A stretch of 64,000 nucleotides of DNA from Allobosea sp. (GTDB taxonomy: Bacteria > Pseudomonadota > Alphaproteobacteria > Rhizobiales > Beijerinckiaceae): assembly GCF_017308075.1 (NCBI RefSeq), contig NZ_JAFKFX010000030.1:124001-188000 (forward strand), in the 5' to 3' direction. The notes under the pieces are model-generated. The model did no database searches. It was not told the origin of the DNA and saw nothing but the letters and a program-made list of their open reading frames with translations. The translations under genes and the position numbers were made by a program. Within the stretch, counting starts at the first letter, position 1, and the number at the start of each line of letters is the position of its first letter. Shown piece by piece: positions 60,844 to 64,000 of this stretch.

Positions 60844-61541
60844 CTGAGAACACGCGTCGCGAAACAGCAGGGGGTCGGAAGGTGTGGTTTTGGGACCTAA
60901 GCCCGGCCGAGCAGCTGCCGTTGTGGACCGCAGCTCGCAATTGGATGGCCCTCGCAGCAGCGATTGTGGCCGCTCTGACATTCGTGATCGGCTATCGACA
61001 GACGGAGCTGCAACGTATCGTTTCTGGTGACAAGGATCGCGAACTCAAATCCTTCCAGACCAATGCGGATCAAAAGACCGCCGAATTGTCCCTCAAGGCA
61101 GCGGAAGCCGAAAAGACCATGGAAGAGACGAGGCGGCAAAACCTCATCCTTGAGAGGTCGGTCGAGCAGGAGAAGGCTGCACGCCTGAGGCTAGAGGATC
61201 GAATGTCGCCGCGGCGAATGTCGACGTTGGAACTGAATAGGATGGTAGCTGCGCTCAATGAGCTGCCACCCAACATTTCCTTTTCGATCAACCACGTCGG
61301 AACGCCGGAAAGCGCGCAGTTTGCCGAGCAAGTCGCGACAGCCTTTCGAGCCGCAGGTAGGCCTGTTGAGGGATTAGGACAGGCGTTCTTCACGGGAGGG
61401 GCCGCACGTGGAATCATTCTGTCGGGACCACATGCCCTCCAATTCAAGCGCGTTTTCGACGCAGTAAACATCGCCTCGCAAATCATAGACGGCGACACGG
61501 AGAACCGAATTACCGTAGCCGACAAGCCGGAGTATCAGTAG
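60840..61541 (+). CDS. membrane-anchored coiled-coil protein, unknown function
   Basis: A protein of 233 residues, of unrecognised family. One membrane helix lies at about residues 34-51 (WMALAAAIVAALTFVIGY), then a long charged helical stretch (about 55-125) rich in E, K, Q and A, probably a coiled coil, and a globular C-terminal domain from about 140 (NISFSINHVGTPESAQFAEQ). GC content is visibly lower than in the flanking core genes, in line with acquisition. Its ATG overlaps the integrase-remnant stop (ATGA at 60840-60843). The C-terminal domain recalls small periplasmic or cytoplasmic sensor domains, but I cannot assign one. Confidence 0.6.
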   Translation: MTENTRRETAGGRKVWFWDLSPAEQLPLWTAARNWMALAAAIVAALTFVIGYRQTELQRIVSGDKDRELKSFQTNADQKTAELSLKAAEAEKTMEETRRQNLILERSVEQEKAARLRLEDRMSPRRMSTLELNRMVAALNELPPNISFSINHVGTPESAQFAEQVATAFRAAGRPVEGLGQAFFTGGAARGIILSGPHALQFKRVFDAVNIASQIIDGDTENRITVADKPEYQ

Positions 61542-61654
61542 GTCGAGCCCCGCGCGAACCGTGCGAAGGCAAAATCAGCTCGCATGTTCCCGAAATGCTC
61601 TGCCAGCCATGTGCCACTCAATAGCTTAAGCCTAGGATTTTCTTAGATGATCCG

Positions 61655-61729
61655 TGGAGAGTGATGTAAGGGCTGAACCTACGACCCGCCGACTAAGAGT
61701 TCGCTGCTCTGCCAGCTGAGCTAGCCCCC
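61655..61729 (-). pseudogene. degenerate tRNA-Lys copy
   Basis: Aligns over its full length to the intact tRNA-Lys at 62526-62601, including a CCA-like end and the CTCTTAG anticodon loop. The acceptor arms (GGGGGCT vs ATCACTC) and the anticodon stem no longer pair, so it is not functional. Flanking bases (CATACGC...GAAGACGTCG) are also shared, showing a duplicated block. Confidence 0.7.
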
Positions 61730-61754
61730 ATACGCAACGGAAGACGTCGCCGGA

Positions 61755-61926
61755 GCTGCGGCGATTGCCGCAGGCCCTAAAGGGATGAGGCATGCCGAAA
61801 GCTGAAGCTGTTGAACGATCAGATGGGGCCGAAGGCGGGAGGCGTGTTCGCTCCCAATCCGATGCTGCTCGTCTTCCTCGATCTGTCGATCGAGGAGATC
61901 GACGCGTCGCGGAAATAACCGGCGCG
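61755..61926 (+). repeat. direct repeat copy B (172 bp)
   Basis: Repeats 60118-60302 with the first 149 bp identical, then a 13-base deletion that removes the phase of the 60174 reading frame. The repeat pair brackets the integrase remnant and the coiled-coil gene. Confidence 0.93.
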
Positions 61927-62015
61927 CCGGCGGGCGAGAGACCTGCCCACACGGAAACGCCGCGCATCCTCTCGGAGGCGAACTGGCGATCCAGCCCCTT
62001 GTCCATGTCGCGGTT

Positions 62016-62261
62016 TCAGGGTCCCTTCGGACGGCGGCTCCGTGATGCCTTCTCCTTTACGGCCGCCAAGCAGCCTTCATAGAACGACTGCCTCCAGACG
62101 ACCACCGGGCATTCGGCGCTCTTTCGGAGCCCCTTATTGTAAGCCCAGTTATAGCCTGCCTGATGCTCGGAGCAGTCAGAGGAACATTGATAGCCCTTGA
62201 AGCTGGCGGCAGCAGCGCCACCACTCGCAATCGCCATGAGCACGACGGCAATAAGGCGCAT
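62016..62261 (-). CDS. small secreted cysteine-rich protein
   Basis: A protein of 81 residues with a signal peptide (MRLIAVVLMAIASGGAAA) and four cysteines (26, 30, 51, 64) in the mature part, probably two disulfides. The pattern GYQCSSDCSEHQAGYNWAYN looks like a conserved module of small exported proteins in proteobacteria, but function is unknown. It lies in the accessory stretch between the repeat and tRNA-Lys. ATG 62261 gives the best signal peptide. Confidence 0.55.
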   Translation of the reverse strand: MRLIAVVLMAIASGGAAAASFKGYQCSSDCSEHQAGYNWAYNKGLRKSAECPVVVWRQSFYEGCLAAVKEKASRSRRPKGP

Positions 62262-62525
62262 GGTGTTGTCCCGATCTGACGAATGGCTGCTTCCGACAAT
62301 CAGAAGACAAAATCGGGTATCGCAAGGCAATAGCGCTTCCACGCAGCCAGGCCCGCGCCGCCATCTGCAGCCCGGTTTCCCTGCACGACAACCGCCGGCG
62401 TTTTTTGGACTTCACGGAGGATCGGGCGAAGCAGAGAAGGCGGCGTACAGATGCCGAGCGCCGCGCCAAATGCGATGCTTCATGAAAACGCCAGACGGCC
62501 CCAGGCGTCTAAGCCTTTGAGATCG

Positions 62526-62601
<76 letters not shown>

Positions 62602-62803
62602 ATACGCCACGAAGACGTCGTCGGCGAGGCGTGGACCGCGTCCCGACAGGCGGCGATGTAGCAAACACCCCCTGCCCTGTCCACCCGTCTACGACAGAAA
62701 TATGCAAACTTCTTTGAAGAGCTCCGGCACGCCTTGGGGACAAATCCGCCAGATGGCACGCCGGAGCGATTTTTCGGCCGTTTTCGGCTGCATTCTTCAG
62801 TGA

Positions 62804-64000
62804 TCAGGCAGTCTTCCGGCGATCCAGAAGATGATAGAGCGCGATGGCCGCGAAGGTCGCCGTGCCGATGCCACCGAGCTCATAGCCGAAGATCGGCAGC
62901 TTCAGGTCGCCAGCACCGAGAATCAGCGCCGTCGCGACGGTGAGCAGATTCTTCGGGTCGGCGAAGTTCACCTTGTTCTCGACCCAGATCCGGCCGGCAG
63001 TCGCCGCGATCAAGCCGAAGACGACGACCGCAAGCCCCCCCAGCACCGCGACGGGGATCGTACCGATCACCGCGCCGAACTTCGGCGAGAAGCCGAGCAG
63101 CAGCGCAATCACGCCGGCAGCGACGAAGACCAGCGTCGAATAGACCCGCGTCACCGCCATCACGCCCATGTTCTCGGCATAGGTGGTGACGCCGGTGCCG
63201 CCGCCCGAACCTGCGATCATCGTGCCGACGCCGTCGGCGAAGAAGCCGCGCCCGATCAGATTGTCGAGATTGCGCCCGGTCATCACCGAGATGCCTTTGA
63301 TGTGCCCGAGATTCTCGGCGACCAGAATGATCGCGACCGGCACGATCAGGGCGATCGCCTTGGCCTCGAAGACCGGCGCGACGAAGTTCGGCAGCCCGAA
63401 CCAGGCGGCGGCAGCGACCTTGCCGAAATCGATCGGCGGCGCGCCGAAGGCGGAAGCCGTCGCGGAATAGAGGATATAGGCGGCAAGGCCGCCGATCAGA
63501 ACGGGCAGCCGCTGGGCCAGGCCGCGACCATAGACGGCGATCATGGCGACCGCGACCACGGTGAACAGCGCGACCCATTTGGTGTAGGGGCTGGCCGAGA
63601 TCATGTTGATCGCGACCGCGGTCAGATTGAGACCGATCGCGGCGACCACCGCGCCGGTGACGACCGGCGGCAGCAGCTTCTCGATCCAGCGCGTGCCGAC
63701 CCCCTGCACGATCAGGCCGATCAGCGCATAGACGGCGCCGCAGGCGATGATACCGCCGAGCGCCACAGGCAGGTTGAGATTGGGACCGGAGCCGGAATAG
63801 CCGGTGGCGGCGATGACGACGCCGATGAAGGCGAAGGAGGAGCCGAGATAGCTCGGCAGCCGCCCGCCGGTGATGACGAAGAACAGCAGCGTCGCGATGC
63901 CCGAGAAGAAGATCGCGACATTGGGGTCGAACCCCATCAGGATCGGCGCCAGCACCGTCGAGCCGAACATGGCGACGACATGCTGCAAGCCGGCGATCAC
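62804..64000 (-). CDS. uracil/xanthine permease family protein (5' partial)
   Basis: Nucleobase transporter of the NCS2/SLC23 family, 398 residues visible, with the N-terminus probably beyond the right edge. Family signatures: GLQHVVAMFGSTVLAPILMG (helix 1, near the edge), NPSY-like GGRLPSYLGSSFAFIG, the substrate region ILVAENLGHIKGISVMTG and GSGGGTGVTTYAENMGVMAVTR. The run of about 12-13 helices matches UraA/RutG-type proton symporters. Uracil is the likely substrate; xanthine types normally have other residues in the NxG motif (inference). Confidence 0.88.
   Translation of the reverse strand: MIAGLQHVVAMFGSTVLAPILMGFDPNVAIFFSGIATLLFFVITGGRLPSYLGSSFAFIGVVIAATGYSGSGPNLNLPVALGGIIACGAVYALIGLIVQGVGTRWIEKLLPPVVTGAVVAAIGLNLTAVAINMISASPYTKWVALFTVVAVAMIAVYGRGLAQRLPVLIGGLAAYILYSATASAFGAPPIDFGKVAAAAWFGLPNFVAPVFEAKAIALIVPVAIILVAENLGHIKGISVMTGRNLDNLIGRGFFADGVGTMIAGSGGGTGVTTYAENMGVMAVTRVYSTLVFVAAGVIALLLGFSPKFGAVIGTIPVAVLGGLAVVVFGLIAATAGRIWVENKVNFADPKNLLTVATALILGAGDLKLPIFGYELGGIGTATFAAIALYHLLDRRKTA

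Noticed and set aside
61655-61729. Second functional tRNA-Lys
   Set aside because: Acceptor and anticodon stems do not pair; it is a degenerate duplicate.

Overview
The window is GC-rich alphaproteobacterial chromosome. Gene content and style (tsuA/sox cluster with an ArsR-type SoxR, RT0821-type lipoprotein beside dnaJ and pdxH, TIGR02301 protein, Omp25-like barrels, idonate and TRAP modules) point to the Hyphomicrobiales, most likely Bosea or a close relative; this is inference from gene content, not from a marker gene. Most of the sequence looks like vertically inherited core and metabolic DNA. One short stretch (about 59.7-62.5 kb) is decayed accessory DNA beside a tRNA-Lys gene.

Layout. 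1-6.0 kb: sugar-type ABC importer (binding protein, two permeases, no ATPase in view), then an endonuclease/exonuclease/phosphatase-fold hydrolase, an inositol-monophosphatase-family enzyme, a LysR regulator and a RidA protein, closed by a clear terminator. 6.2-10.2 kb: one 1336-residue Pls/PosA-type non-ribosomal peptide synthetase whose adenylation pocket reads like that of a basic-amino-acid domain. 10.4-18.4 kb: housekeeping (histidine phosphatase, folP-folB-folK, fabI, a DnaJ-class chaperone, a lipoprotein, pdxH, a dehydrogenase, NUDIX, TIGR02301). 18.5-20.8 kb: ECF42-type sigma factor with two DGPF/YciI proteins. 21-25.5 kb: PLP decarboxylase, ygfZ, tag, GNAT, HD nucleotidase. 25.7-34.2 kb: SH3 protein, OmpW behind an FNR/FixK-like box, malate synthase, deaminase, DUF3616, NUDIX, a second outer-membrane protein, a FUSC exporter. 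34.3-38.6 kb: gpmI, haloacid dehalogenase, divergent idnO/idnD. 38.9-43.0 kb: amidohydrolase plus a TRAP transporter.

43.9-57.9 kb is a complete thiosulfate-oxidation (Sox) locus. Leftward units are DUF2892-rhodanese, soxS-soxR-tsuA and soxA-soxX; rightward units are a Tat-exported metallo-hydrolase, soxV-soxW and soxY-soxZ-soxB-soxC-soxD-cytochrome-soxF-cytochrome. TsuA would bring in thiosulfate sulfur. SoxXA loads thiosulfate on the C-terminal cysteine of SoxY (SoxYZ), SoxB hydrolyses the sulfone, and SoxCD oxidises the sulfane sulfur. SoxS, SoxV and SoxW keep periplasmic thiols reduced. SoxR carries the two cysteines expected of a persulfide sensor, and several intergenic regions carry ATTC-N8-GAAT-like sites.

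58-64 kb: aldehyde dehydrogenase, decayed integrase region with a split direct repeat and a degenerate tRNA-Lys, an orphan membrane protein, a small secreted protein, the intact tRNA-Lys(CTT), and a truncated xanthine/uracil-type permease at the right edge. Several families of palindromic REP-like repeats sit mostly between convergent genes. No CRISPR array, rRNA or insertion sequence was seen.
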